From Bacillus sp. Cs-700 (GTDB lineage Bacteria > Bacillota > Bacilli > Bacillales > Guptibacillaceae): a DNA stretch of 64,000 nt. A program made the translations under genes and the position numbers. The DNA lies in NCBI RefSeq assembly GCF_011082085.1, contig NZ_CP041063.1, positions 3,024,001 to 3,088,000 of the forward strand, given 5' to 3'. The first letter of the stretch is position 1. Every line of letters begins with the position of its first letter. The notes below the pieces were generated by a model. That model was not told where the DNA came from, did no database searches, and saw only the letters and a program-made list of their open reading frames with translations. This document shows positions 33,655 to 42,210 of this stretch, one piece after another.

Positions 33655-34924
33655 TCTAGAAATCGAGCAAAATGCATTGAACATACCAATCAATGAATTT
33701 TTCAATATGGCAGCACGCATTAATAAAAAACGAGGTTTTCTATTTGTTAGTAAGATACTAGGGAAGCATCTTCCGGTCAATCCCTATAAGCCATTGCTTG
33801 CTTCAGGACTTCTTGCATCTACTTATTATGAACGAGTCACAGGTCATGTTGTTGATGATCTTTCAGACATTCGAAAGGGGTTCTTAAGTAATCAAAGGGA
33901 AGAGATTGAGAAAGCATATGAGCTCTTGCAAATGAATCCTCTTACCCTTCAAGAACCTCCGATTGTAATCGGATTTGCTGAAACAGCCACTGCGCTTGGC
34001 CATGCAGTGTTTGATTGCTTTCAACAAGGCTACTATATTCACACAACACGTGAGAATGTAGGCGAGCTCGTACCAGAGTTCAACTTTAAAGAAGAACACT
34101 CTCATGCAGTAGATCAATGCTGTTATGCCAATCGCTCAATTCTTGAGAAACAACATCCAATCTTATTAGTGGATGATGAAATTACGACGGGTAAAACGTG
34201 TCTTAACATTATCCGTGAGCTCCACGCTAAATATCCTCGCGAGCATTATGCGGTTCTTACCTTATTAGATTGGCGATCGGAAGAAAACATGGAACAATAT
34301 CAGGCATTGGAAAAAGAGCTCGGCATAACTATACGTGTTGAATCCCTTCTTAAAGGAACGATTGCGTTTGAAGGGAAGCCACTTGAACGCCCGATCAATG
34401 CGTTTCATGCTAATGAAGATCTGAGTAAGGAAACGGTTATCAATCGAATAAACCTGGCATCTGAGTTTCAGTCTTTACCTGAGAGTGGCTACCTTTCTTA
34501 TAGTGGTAGGTTTGGCATTAATGAGTCGGATAAAGCAAAGATAGAGGAGTCCTGTCGAAGTGCATCGAAGCATCTGAACAAAGAGAAACTCCATGGAAAA
34601 ACGTTATGTCTTGGGACGGGAGAGTTTATGTACATTCCAATGAAGATTGCGTCTTACTTGGATGGAGACGTCTCCTATCATTCTACTACGAGAAGTCCCA
34701 TCCAACCGGTTAAGCTTGAGGATTATGCTATAACAGAAGGCTTCACTTTTCAAAATCCAGAAGACCATGCCATTCAACACTATGTCTATAACATTCCAAA
34801 AGGCGAATATGACGAGGCATTTGTTTTCTTTGAAAAACGGGTGTCAGACGACAATTTTATGGAAATCGCAACATTATTAAAAGAACGAGAAATCAAAACG
34901 GTTTATATCGTGACGTGTTCGTGA
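33581..34924 (+). CDS. Ter-cluster phosphoribosyltransferase with TRSP-type C-terminal domain
   Basis: The 447-residue protein has a type-I phosphoribosyltransferase domain in its first two-thirds, with the PRPP-binding loop I-L-L-V-D-D-E-I-T-T-G-K-T near residue 190, and a C-terminal domain (about 300-447) containing C-L-G-T-G-E-F-M-Y-I-P, as in ter-associated PRTase_2/TRSP proteins. The ATG overlaps the lyase gene by 74 bases but has GGGGTG just upstream. It likely joins a base-like group to PRPP, or the reverse, in the metabolite module. The next gene again overlaps or abuts, indicating tight coupling. Confidence 0.82.
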   Translation: MTSIISSKCSPKQYHFPILSDMSVNLEIEQNALNIPINEFFNMAARINKKRGFLFVSKILGKHLPVNPYKPLLASGLLASTYYERVTGHVVDDLSDIRKGFLSNQREEIEKAYELLQMNPLTLQEPPIVIGFAETATALGHAVFDCFQQGYYIHTTRENVGELVPEFNFKEEHSHAVDQCCYANRSILEKQHPILLVDDEITTGKTCLNIIRELHAKYPREHYAVLTLLDWRSEENMEQYQALEKELGITIRVESLLKGTIAFEGKPLERPINAFHANEDLSKETVINRINLASEFQSLPESGYLSYSGRFGINESDKAKIEESCRSASKHLNKEKLHGKTLCLGTGEFMYIPMKIASYLDGDVSYHSTTRSPIQPVKLEDYAITEGFTFQNPEDHAIQHYVYNIPKGEYDEAFVFFEKRVSDDNFMEIATLLKEREIKTVYIVTCS

Positions 34925-34941
34925 AGAAAGGAATGAAAGAA

Positions 34942-36048
34942 TTGACTGCGCAGATTACTAGAATGGGAAGCTATCCTAAACAAGATGTCACTTTTCTTTT
35001 AAAAGATTTATCAGAAATAACGATGGAAAAAAGCACCGATGAAAGAGAGCAAGCGATCCAACAAGGAACTCACTATTCAGAAATGCTACCAATTGAATAT
35101 AAGCCTACAGAAGAATACATGAAGCTGTTTTACGCTTCACTTGAGGAAACAAAACATAAAGTCGCCGTAGCCGTAGGCTTGGTGGCTGAACAAATCGTAG
35201 CGGAAAGAGGCTTTCAAACCGTACTGGTTTCTTTAGCTCGAGCAGGAACGCCAATTGGAGTTCTGATCAAACGCTATCTTTTTTATAAGTACGATCAAAG
35301 TTTCCCTCATTACAGCATCTCAATCATTCGCGATAGAGGGATTGATGAGGAAGCACTTCGGTATATTTTAAATGAACATCCTGGTTCTTCGATTTCATTT
35401 ATTGATGGCTGGACGGGTAAGGGAGCCATTACAAACGAATTAACAAAGTCAGTTGATGAATTCAATACAATGACTGGAGAAAACGTATCAAGTGAGTTAG
35501 CTGTTTTAGCTGACCCTGGTGACTGCTCGTCTCTCTTTGGAACGCGTGAAGATTTTCTTATTCCAAGTGCCTGTTTAAATTCAACTGTTTCAGGACTTGT
35601 TAGTCGTACCGTGTTAAATAAACGCTGGATCCATAAAGGTGATTTCCATGGAGCGAAGTACTACTCAGAGCTAGCTTCAGAAGATGTCTCAAATTTGTAT
35701 GTCGATACGATTTGCAGTCAGTTTCCTCTCATAGGTAATGAGGTGAAAAGCGGATTAGAAGAGATCAAAAAGCAGAAGCGGAAGCCTGAGTGGAAAGGGC
35801 TAGAATCAATTGAGAATATCCAGCGCGATTTTGGTATAACGAATAGCCACCTCATTAAACCAGGTGTTGGAGAAACAACGAGAGTTTTGCTGCGACGGGT
35901 GCCCTGGAAGATCCTCGTTCATCCAAACGCTGAAATGAATCTTGAACATATTCTCATTTTGGCAAGGGATCGGGGCGTGCCAATAGAAGAGTACTCTACT
36001 ATGTCTTATTCATGCTGTGGGCTCATTAAGCCACTGGGGAAAGAATAA
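34942..36048 (+). CDS. Ter-cluster StiP/PRTase_1-like protein
   Basis: The protein has 368 residues from a TTG at 34942, chosen because AAAGGA lies nine bases upstream; in-frame GTG (34915) and ATG (34933) starts are possible. It resembles the StiP family (a PRTase-like fold once annotated as cysteine protease): S-L-A-R-A-G-T-P-I-G and F-I-D-G-W-T-G-K-G-A-I-T form the phosphate/PRPP loops, and two Cys lie in S-Y-S-C-C-G-L near the C-terminus. It follows the PRTase gene without a gap and its stop overlaps the start of the HAD gene by one base, so they are translationally coupled. Confidence 0.8.
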   Translation: MTAQITRMGSYPKQDVTFLLKDLSEITMEKSTDEREQAIQQGTHYSEMLPIEYKPTEEYMKLFYASLEETKHKVAVAVGLVAEQIVAERGFQTVLVSLARAGTPIGVLIKRYLFYKYDQSFPHYSISIIRDRGIDEEALRYILNEHPGSSISFIDGWTGKGAITNELTKSVDEFNTMTGENVSSELAVLADPGDCSSLFGTREDFLIPSACLNSTVSGLVSRTVLNKRWIHKGDFHGAKYYSELASEDVSNLYVDTICSQFPLIGNEVKSGLEEIKKQKRKPEWKGLESIENIQRDFGITNSHLIKPGVGETTRVLLRRVPWKILVHPNAEMNLEHILILARDRGVPIEEYSTMSYSCCGLIKPLGKE

Positions 36049-36860
36049 TGAGGGCTTTTGCGAGCGATTTAGATCGCACTTTAATTTATTCTCATCGCAT
36101 GATTGATCCTAGTACTGCAAAAGACGTTCATTTGATTGAAACGCTTGATGGAAAAGACATTTCTTATATTTCGAGTTATTCGCTTAAAGCTTTGCAGCAA
36201 CTGAATAATGAAATCTGCTTTATTCCAGTCACAACGAGAACGATTGAACAATACCAACGAATTACGCTGTTTCAAACAGCCATTCAACCGGAATATGCTA
36301 TAACGAGCAATGGTGGTCATATTTTAAAGGATGGGAATGTTGTAAAGGGGTGGTCAGATCAGTTAAAAGCATCACTCGAAACGTGTTTATCTCTTCCTGT
36401 TTTTATACGTCAACTAGAGGAAAGAATTACAGGGAACTGGGTGGAGCGAATTCGTCAGGCCGATCATCTCTTTATTTATCTCATTATTCAACGTGATCAA
36501 GTATCCCGAGAAGAACTTTCTTCATTGTTTGAATGGGCACGTGAACAAGGTTGGCAACCGAGTCTTCAGGGAAGAAAGCTATACTTTGTACCAAATCCAG
36601 TAAACAAATGGAAAGCTGTCGAGTATCTGAAGAATGAGCTAGGGCTTTCTTACGTTTATACAGCCGGAGACTCATTATTAGACTATGAGCTTGTTAAGTA
36701 TGGCGACTTTGGATTTGTTCCGTTGCATGGTGAAGTTCTTGAAAGCTATCCAGGTTTACATAAAACAGAAGCACATGGAATGGCTGCTTCAGACGAGATT
36801 CTATTATCAATCACGGAAGACTTATCGTTAAGCAAGATCACTTCAGAACAAAACAGTTAA
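36048..36860 (+). CDS. Ter-cluster HAD-family phosphatase
   Basis: A 270-residue HAD hydrolase: motif I D-L-D-R-T (nucleophile and acid Asp at 7 and 9), a Thr in V-T-T-R-T for motif II, and motif IV A-G-D-S-L-L-D-Y. A Cof-type cap lies in between. It should remove a phosphate from a sugar or nucleotide intermediate; the neighbours point to the product of the two PRTase-like enzymes. Its ATG overlaps the preceding stop codon by one base. Confidence 0.87.
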   Translation: MRAFASDLDRTLIYSHRMIDPSTAKDVHLIETLDGKDISYISSYSLKALQQLNNEICFIPVTTRTIEQYQRITLFQTAIQPEYAITSNGGHILKDGNVVKGWSDQLKASLETCLSLPVFIRQLEERITGNWVERIRQADHLFIYLIIQRDQVSREELSSLFEWAREQGWQPSLQGRKLYFVPNPVNKWKAVEYLKNELGLSYVYTAGDSLLDYELVKYGDFGFVPLHGEVLESYPGLHKTEAHGMAASDEILLSITEDLSLSKITSEQNS

Positions 36861-37011
36861 GCATGGAAGAAATAGTATGTTATTCTGAAAGATAGAAAAT
36901 GTTATATTGAGGTAAAGAGTGCGACTACGTTTTAAAAATTGTAGGAATGTAAGGAGGATTGATCCTAATAGACCATCCTCCGGAAAGGAATGAGAAAGCG
37001 GGGAGAACACC

Positions 37012-38625
37012 ATGAGTTACTATGATCAAATTCTGGTCAAAAAAGCATCGCTTGATGATGAGAATTTAAAAGAACAGTTACTTCAGTCGTTTCCAGAGCG
37101 TGATTTTTATGAGAATGGGAAAGAACTACACATTACGCAAATAGTTGGTAGATTTCTCGGAAGCTACTATGATGAGAATGACTATTTCTTACAATTGCAT
37201 GATCTGTACAAGTCAAATCAATTTCATGTGCTAAGCGAAGAATTGAACAAAGTGATAAGTCCTGAGCGACTTCAAGCGATACAGTCGATCCATTCGATTA
37301 ACCAAAAAGAAAACGGACTCTCGGCAAATCGGTTCGTTGCTTTCTTAGAAGGTGCTAAGCTTATTCCGTCTCATCAAAATCCATCTTTGCATCGCCACAT
37401 ACGAAAATCATTAATTGCAACCCTTACTCTTTTTGAAAAACAGCACCAGGATGGATTTAGTCATCCTGAATTCCGCAGGGTCTTTGTTGATTTAATGAAA
37501 TGGACGTGGAATCACCTCGATCCGTGGTTAGCAGAAACTCAGTTTGAAATCAAAATGCCCGGTGTTGTTTGGTACGGAGAAGCAACAACTAGTCAGCAAT
37601 ACTTCTTACTTTATTTAGTTGAACTTGGATGTGATGTGCTTTATTTCCATCCTGAAGGCATCGATTCGTTTCAGGAAATCGATCCGAATGGAGATTTTAT
37701 GGAGAAGCGCAAACTACCTGCAACTACTAAGCTAGAAGCTTTTCCGATCGAAAAGCCGGAGAGACGTTCTACTGTCGCTTATCGGGCAACGAAAGAAATG
37801 GATACGGTCCTTCACCATGAAGGCTCCCAGTTGTTTAAACCATGGCAATTAAGAAGTTATGCTCCAAAGTCCGTCACATTAAAAACCACCTATGATGAAT
37901 TGTTCTTAATTGCAAAGGAAAAAGCATTCATTCGGCCAAATTTCAAAGTGGATAACGGAAGCGTTCACATCCCATCTTTATTTGCCAAGGTTATGGGAGT
38001 TTCAGAGAATAAGAAGGAATATTGGAACAGACTTCAAGATATCAGCGAAATGAAATCAACTGTTATGATACGTCAATTCCCTTTTACTCAGGAAACGAGA
38101 GCCAATCAAAAGTTTCACTATCAACATGCATTAAATCAAGAAGGTGTATTGGATCCGGAAATTATGATGCAAGGTAACTGGTGGCAATATAAGCACTTGC
38201 CAAATGAAACGCAAAAGGCAATTGGACAGGCGATTTCGAGAATGTGCAACAACCCTAAGTTACTTCCTGAAGGTAATGAGTCAGAAGAAGAAATAAAACT
38301 TTATCTTTTCTCACAAACAACCAATATTCCTGAAGAGTTTGTTCATTTAATTCAAACGTTTGATTATTCTCAGGAAGTACCAAAAGTTGTTTTATATAAT
38401 ACAGAAATGAATGGCACGCTTTCTCGATCCGATGCAGCCGTTTTACATCTGCTAAATGAATTTGGTATTGATATTATTCTTTACAATCCACCAGGACACC
38501 AATGTATCGAGCGCTTTATTGATGCAAATCAATTTGATATTCATTGGCTAGAAGAAATGGCATATCGTCAGGATTTTAAAGAACCCTCTGTTTTTCGGAA
38601 GCTGTTTAAATCAATTAAATTATAA
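37012..38625 (+). CDS. yceG: YceG-like ter operon protein
   Basis: A 537-residue soluble protein of the YceG family found only in ter gene clusters. There is no recognised catalytic motif; the sequence alternates helices with short conserved blocks such as P-G-V-V-W-Y-G-E-A and I-I-L-Y-N-P-P-G. GCGGGGAGAAC precedes the ATG. A 151-base gap upstream holds a small stem (GGAGGAT/ATCCTCC at 36953-36981) and possibly a weak promoter. Position directly before telA matches B. subtilis yceG-yceH. Molecular function is unknown. Confidence 0.85.
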   Translation: MSYYDQILVKKASLDDENLKEQLLQSFPERDFYENGKELHITQIVGRFLGSYYDENDYFLQLHDLYKSNQFHVLSEELNKVISPERLQAIQSIHSINQKENGLSANRFVAFLEGAKLIPSHQNPSLHRHIRKSLIATLTLFEKQHQDGFSHPEFRRVFVDLMKWTWNHLDPWLAETQFEIKMPGVVWYGEATTSQQYFLLYLVELGCDVLYFHPEGIDSFQEIDPNGDFMEKRKLPATTKLEAFPIEKPERRSTVAYRATKEMDTVLHHEGSQLFKPWQLRSYAPKSVTLKTTYDELFLIAKEKAFIRPNFKVDNGSVHIPSLFAKVMGVSENKKEYWNRLQDISEMKSTVMIRQFPFTQETRANQKFHYQHALNQEGVLDPEIMMQGNWWQYKHLPNETQKAIGQAISRMCNNPKLLPEGNESEEEIKLYLFSQTTNIPEEFVHLIQTFDYSQEVPKVVLYNTEMNGTLSRSDAAVLHLLNEFGIDIILYNPPGHQCIERFIDANQFDIHWLEEMAYRQDFKEPSVFRKLFKSIKL

Positions 38626-38643
38626 TCATAGGAGTGATCGTCC

Positions 38644-39744
38644 ATGACGAATGAAACAGGTTTAACAACGCTTGATAAAAATGAAGAGATCACAGAAGCG
38701 AAAGCAGAAGATGTCCGTCTGAAGCTTCGCGAGGAGCAAGAAGTTCAGAAGCTCGCAGGTGAAATTGATGTAAGAGATCAAATGGCTTTACTTGAGTTCG
38801 GTAAAGAACCTGCTGTTGAGATTTCGAAGTTCTCCGATAAAATTTTATCGATGATGCGCACAACAAGCGTTACTGATTCTGGTGAAATGCTGAAGCAGCT
38901 TGGGAAAATTATGGATCGATTCGATAAAAAAGACTTTGAAGAGCCGAAAACAGGCTTTCTTTCAAAATTCTTCAAAAAAGGCAATGATATGGTTGAGAAG
39001 ATTTTTGGCAAATATCAAACGCTTGGTGGAGAAATTGAGAAAGTACATGTTGAAATTTCGAAATATAAAGATGAAATGTCACGTTCAACAGGTACACTAG
39101 ATGAAATGTACCAACATAATCTAAACTATTATGTCGAACTAGAGAAATACGTTGTTGCAGGTCAAATTAAACTTGAAGAGCTTCAAGACAAAGTTCCTGC
39201 TATTCAGCAGAAAGTTAGCGCTGGTGATCAGATGGCGCAAATGGAATTGGATACGTTAAATAATGCGATTCAAACGCTTGAGGAACGCATATATGATCTT
39301 GAAATGGCAAGAATGGTGGCCATTCAAACAGCTCCACAAATACGTCTTCTGCAACGAGGAAATACAAAGTTGATCGGGAAAATCAATTCAGCCTTCATTA
39401 TTACCATTCCGGTTTTCAAAAATGGTGTCATTCAAGCTGTAACAGCGAAGCGCCAAAAGCTTGTTGCTGACTCTATGAATGAGTTGGATCGTCGTACAAA
39501 TGAAATGTTGAAAAACAATGCGCAGAATATCTCAAATCAAAGTGTTGAGATTGCGAAATTGTCAGGTAGACCGAGTGTGAAGATTGAAACGATTGAGGAA
39601 TCCTGGAACACAATCGTAAAAGGGATGGAAGAAACGCGTGCGATTGAGGATGAAAATAAACGTTTACGTGATGAAGGTACGAAGCGTATTTTAGAACTTC
39701 AAGATAATATGAAGAAGATCGGGAATAATTCAGGTCGATCCTAA
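38644..39744 (+). CDS. telA: TelA-family toxic anion resistance protein (YceH-like)
   Basis: A 366-residue, strongly helical, charged protein of the TelA family, with no membrane segment except a weak one. Long coiled-coil-forming stretches occur around residues 120-240 (E-K-V-H-V-E-I-S-K-Y-K-D-E, L-E-E-R-I-Y-D-L-E-M-A-R) and the core has A-P-Q-I-R-L-L-Q-R-G-N. The family is tied to tellurite, antibiotic and envelope stress tolerance by unknown means. It follows yceG by 18 bases and ends the cluster at a strong terminator. Confidence 0.93.
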   Translation: MTNETGLTTLDKNEEITEAKAEDVRLKLREEQEVQKLAGEIDVRDQMALLEFGKEPAVEISKFSDKILSMMRTTSVTDSGEMLKQLGKIMDRFDKKDFEEPKTGFLSKFFKKGNDMVEKIFGKYQTLGGEIEKVHVEISKYKDEMSRSTGTLDEMYQHNLNYYVELEKYVVAGQIKLEELQDKVPAIQQKVSAGDQMAQMELDTLNNAIQTLEERIYDLEMARMVAIQTAPQIRLLQRGNTKLIGKINSAFIITIPVFKNGVIQAVTAKRQKLVADSMNELDRRTNEMLKNNAQNISNQSVEIAKLSGRPSVKIETIEESWNTIVKGMEETRAIEDENKRLRDEGTKRILELQDNMKKIGNNSGRS

Positions 39745-39746
39745 AT

Positions 39747-39787
39747 AAAAAGGAAAGGAGAGCGGTTTCGCTCTCCTTTCCTTTTCT
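39747..39787. terminator. Bidirectional terminator after the ter cluster
   Basis: AAAGGAAAGGAGAGCG and CGCTCTCCTTTCCTTT form a long stem around GTTT, A-rich on the left and T-rich on the right, serving telA and the convergent csbD-like gene. Confidence 0.9.
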
Positions 39788-39960
39788 TATTTCTTTAAAT
39801 TTCCTTTACGATCCTGGTATTCGCCTTTCGACTTATCGCGCTTACCTTCTTCTTGAAGGCGATGGTCATTCTTTGCGTTCCCAACCTGATCTTTTACTTC
39901 ACCTTTTGTTTTGGAAACAGCACCTTTTACTTTGTCACTTAACCCTTTATTGTTACTCAT
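39787..39960 (-). CDS. CsbD-family small stress protein (57 aa)
   Basis: A 57-residue, highly charged, hydrophilic protein: K-V-K-G-A-V-S-K-T-K-G-E-V-K-D-Q-V-G-N-A and a Lys/Asp/Glu-rich tail. The K-V-K-G...K-G-x-V-K-D-x-x-G-N pattern is diagnostic of CsbD, typically a general-stress (SigB) protein in Bacillus. ATG at 39958-39960 with AAAGGAG upstream. It stops inside the terminator shared with telA. Monocistronic. Confidence 0.88.
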   Translation of the reverse strand: MSNNKGLSDKVKGAVSKTKGEVKDQVGNAKNDHRLQEEGKRDKSKGEYQDRKGNLKK

Positions 39961-39990
39961 AAGATAAACCGCTCCTTTCGTGTTTCTATA

Positions 39991-40047
39991 AAAGAAAATA
40001 CCCCATGAAAGGAGTTACCAAACAGGCTTTTCCTTCATGGGGTGAAA
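39991..40047 (-). terminator. Terminator of the AGCS symporter gene
   Basis: On the minus strand TCACCCCATGAAGGA pairs with TCCTTTCATGGGG (one bulge) around a 17-base loop and is followed by TATTTTCTTTT. Confidence 0.75.
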
Positions 40048-40056
40048 AATAGTCAT

Positions 40057-41475
40057 TTAGTTGGATTTGTCTTTCAATGGCTTATTTGTCCATATATCAG
40101 ATTTTAATCCTTTAATCGTATCCGCATAGAACTGAGGATCTTTCCCAGCTTTACGCTGATCTCGATAATCTTTAAGAGCAACAAAGGCAACTTTACCTAT
40201 AATTGAGATAACAATTAAGTTAAGAAGCGCCATGAGTCCCATGGAGAGATCAGCCATGCCCCATACGATACCAAATCCAGCTTTAGCACCAAACATGACC
40301 ATAGCAAGTACGGCGAGTCGGTAAATAAGAAGGGCGGTTTTACTAGATTTAATAAATTCGATATTCGTCTCACCATAATAATAGTTACCAATAATGGAAC
40401 TAAAGGCGAATAGAAGAACGGCGACGGCAACGAAGATTCCTGCACCACTACCTAAATGCTGGTTCATTGCTTCTTGTGTCAGTTGGACACCGTCTAACTT
40501 TGAGTCAACATAACCATCCGACATAAGAATCATAAAGGCTGTAGCTGTTGCAATTAGTAGAGTATCAACAAATACACCAAGCGCCTGAATAAGACCCTGT
40601 TTTACCGGGTGAGACACATCCGCAGTAGCTGCTGCGTTTGGAGCACTACCCATACCTGCTTCGTTAGAGAAGAGACCGCGTTTAATACCTAGTAGCATTG
40701 CAGCTCCAACTCCTCCTCCAGTTACTTCTTTAAATCCAAAAGCATGTTGGAAAATAAGAGCAATCATTGCAGGGATTTCAGTAAAGTTTACGATTAGAAC
40801 AAAAGCTGCAACAATGACGTAAATGCCGGCCATTATTGGAACAATGATCTGTGAAACGACTGCAATTCTACGAACGCCACCGAAAATAATGATGGCAGTT
40901 GCCACAGTTAAGATTGCACCCAATACCCATCGGTTTACATCAAAAGAATTTTCGAAGGCAAGTGCAATCGTATTTGATTGAACAGAGTTAAATACAAGTC
41001 CAAAACTGAACGTAATTAAAACAGCGAAAATGATCCCTAACCAACGAGCATTTAATGCGCGCTGCATATAGTAAGCAGGTCCGCCTCGGAAGTCATCTCC
41101 ATCACGAACTTTATATATTTGAGCAAGCGTACTTTCGACAAACCCACTAGCTGCACCGAGTAGAGCAATGACCCACATCCAGAAAACAGCACCAGGACCA
41201 CCAATACTAACGGCAGAGGCTACGCCGGCAAGGTTTCCAGTCCCGACACGAGAGGCCGTGCTAATGAAGAAAGCTTGTAAACTCGAGACTGAGTTTTTTC
41301 TTCCTTTCATCGTGTCTTTTTCAGCTAACACATGGAACATTTCACCAAACAGGCGAAATTGAACAAAGCGCGAGCGAATCGTGAAATAAAGACCGACACC
41401 AATGAGAATAACAATTAAAATGTTTGACCAGATGAGTTCATTACCAGCATCAACAATCGTTTTTAGAATATCCAT
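40057..41475 (-). CDS. Alanine/glycine:cation symporter family protein 1 (AlsT-like)
   Basis: A 472-residue sodium-coupled symporter of the AGCS family: R-V-G-T-G-N-L-A-G-V-A, G-G-P-G-A-V-F-W-M-W, G-L-F-S-N-E-A-G-M-G-S-A-P-N-A-A-A and G-G-P-A-Y-Y-M are the family blocks. The ATG at 41473-41475 follows GAAGGGA; an ATG 54 bases upstream lacks a site. It transports a small neutral amino acid across the membrane. Its upstream region has two inverted repeats that could be operators. A second paralog lies at 51765-53087. Confidence 0.92.
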   Translation of the reverse strand: MDILKTIVDAGNELIWSNILIVILIGVGLYFTIRSRFVQFRLFGEMFHVLAEKDTMKGRKNSVSSLQAFFISTASRVGTGNLAGVASAVSIGGPGAVFWMWVIALLGAASGFVESTLAQIYKVRDGDDFRGGPAYYMQRALNARWLGIIFAVLITFSFGLVFNSVQSNTIALAFENSFDVNRWVLGAILTVATAIIIFGGVRRIAVVSQIIVPIMAGIYVIVAAFVLIVNFTEIPAMIALIFQHAFGFKEVTGGGVGAAMLLGIKRGLFSNEAGMGSAPNAAATADVSHPVKQGLIQALGVFVDTLLIATATAFMILMSDGYVDSKLDGVQLTQEAMNQHLGSGAGIFVAVAVLLFAFSSIIGNYYYGETNIEFIKSSKTALLIYRLAVLAMVMFGAKAGFGIVWGMADLSMGLMALLNLIVISIIGKVAFVALKDYRDQRKAGKDPQFYADTIKGLKSDIWTNKPLKDKSN

Positions 41476-41593
41476 ATGTAAGTCCCTTCTATAAAAAGAT
41501 TTAGGAAAGAGGAATGGAAGATATTTCACACTTCCCTTATTTGTTCAGAATCTAACGCGGGCTAGGAATCTTTTTTTAAATAATGGAAAAAAT

Positions 41594-41625
41594 AACGTAT
41601 TTTCTGATAATAACAACAATACGTT
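41594..41625. repeat. Inverted repeat upstream of the AGCS symporter gene
   Basis: AACGTATT at 41594 and AATACGTT ending 41625 are perfect eight-base arms with 16 bases between. TAACGTAT recurs at 41673. Confidence 0.5.
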
Positions 41626-41679
41626 AGAAACTGTCGCACAAAAATCCATTATACATGTTCTTTGATACAGTAGTAACGT

Positions 41680-41704
41680 ATAATGTTAGAAAATCTAACA
41701 TTAT
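41680..41704. repeat. Perfect 11-base inverted repeat in the intergenic region
   Basis: ATAATGTTAGA-AAA-TCTAACATTAT. There is no T-tract, so it is an operator or hairpin rather than a terminator. It lies 205 bases upstream of the symporter start, in the 41476-42210 stretch that has no intact gene. Confidence 0.6.
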
Positions 41705-41797
41705 AAAACTTGGTATGTAACCTCAAATGACTACAGTGAGAATTATGTATAATGAAATTACACTGATCATCAAGAATTCCTTAATAATCGATTTTAA

Positions 41798-41985
41798 GAA
41801 AGAGCTGTTAAAATTGCTTCTCTTTCATTACCTTCTGGAATGGAGGGGAAGTCTCCTGCTATTGTGATGATTCATGGCAGCGGAACTGTCGATTGAAATG
41901 AGAATACAAAGAAACTAAAGATAAGATAAATGCATTCAAGGAAATGACACGCCGTTTTAAATCGATTCTCAAGTATTATGAATGA
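41798..41985 (+). pseudogene. Eroded alpha/beta-hydrolase fragment
   Basis: Reading from 41798 gives E-R-A-V-K-I-A-S-L-S-L-P-S-G, then S-P-A-I-V-M-I-H-G-S-G-T-V-D, a stop, N-E-N-T-K-K-L-K-I, then after a short frame change I-N-A-F-K-E-M-T-R-R-F-K-S-I. This order is the N-terminal oxyanion block of serine alpha/beta-hydrolases (P-A-V-V-L-I-H-G-S-G-P followed by D-R-N-E-N-T-K-K-L-K and N-A-F-K-E-M). There is an internal stop, a frameshift and no nucleophile region, so only the first 60 or so residues of a dead gene remain. Confidence 0.7.
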
Positions 41986-42210
41986 TTACAAAATCAGGAA
42001 AAAAGTCCGGTCGAACCCGAAATAAAGCAATTGGTAATGAGCTGGATACGGAAGCTATAGAAGCTAGAAGGGAGGCAAGCCTGTCTCTCTTAAATTCGTT
42101 TGTTCGACTTACTTTCTGCAAGGAGGGATTGTTCGCTTTATTCCTATGCAACAGAGTGGTAGAATAAAGATGGAAGGTATCAAATTCAGCTCTGCCCGGG
42201 AGGGATTTCA

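Noticed and set aside
34915-34941. Upstream GTG and ATG starts for the StiP-like gene
   Set aside because: No ribosome binding site in proper range; AAAGGA fits the TTG at 34942 better. Not decisive.
41619-41704. Inverted repeats as insertion-sequence ends
   Set aside because: No transposase remnant or flanking target duplication is visible.
41982-42167. Plus-strand open frame of 61 codons and an overlapping minus-strand frame at 41969-42211
   Set aside because: Composition is not protein-like, no ribosome binding site, and both overlap the decayed hydrolase region and the TPR gene leader.
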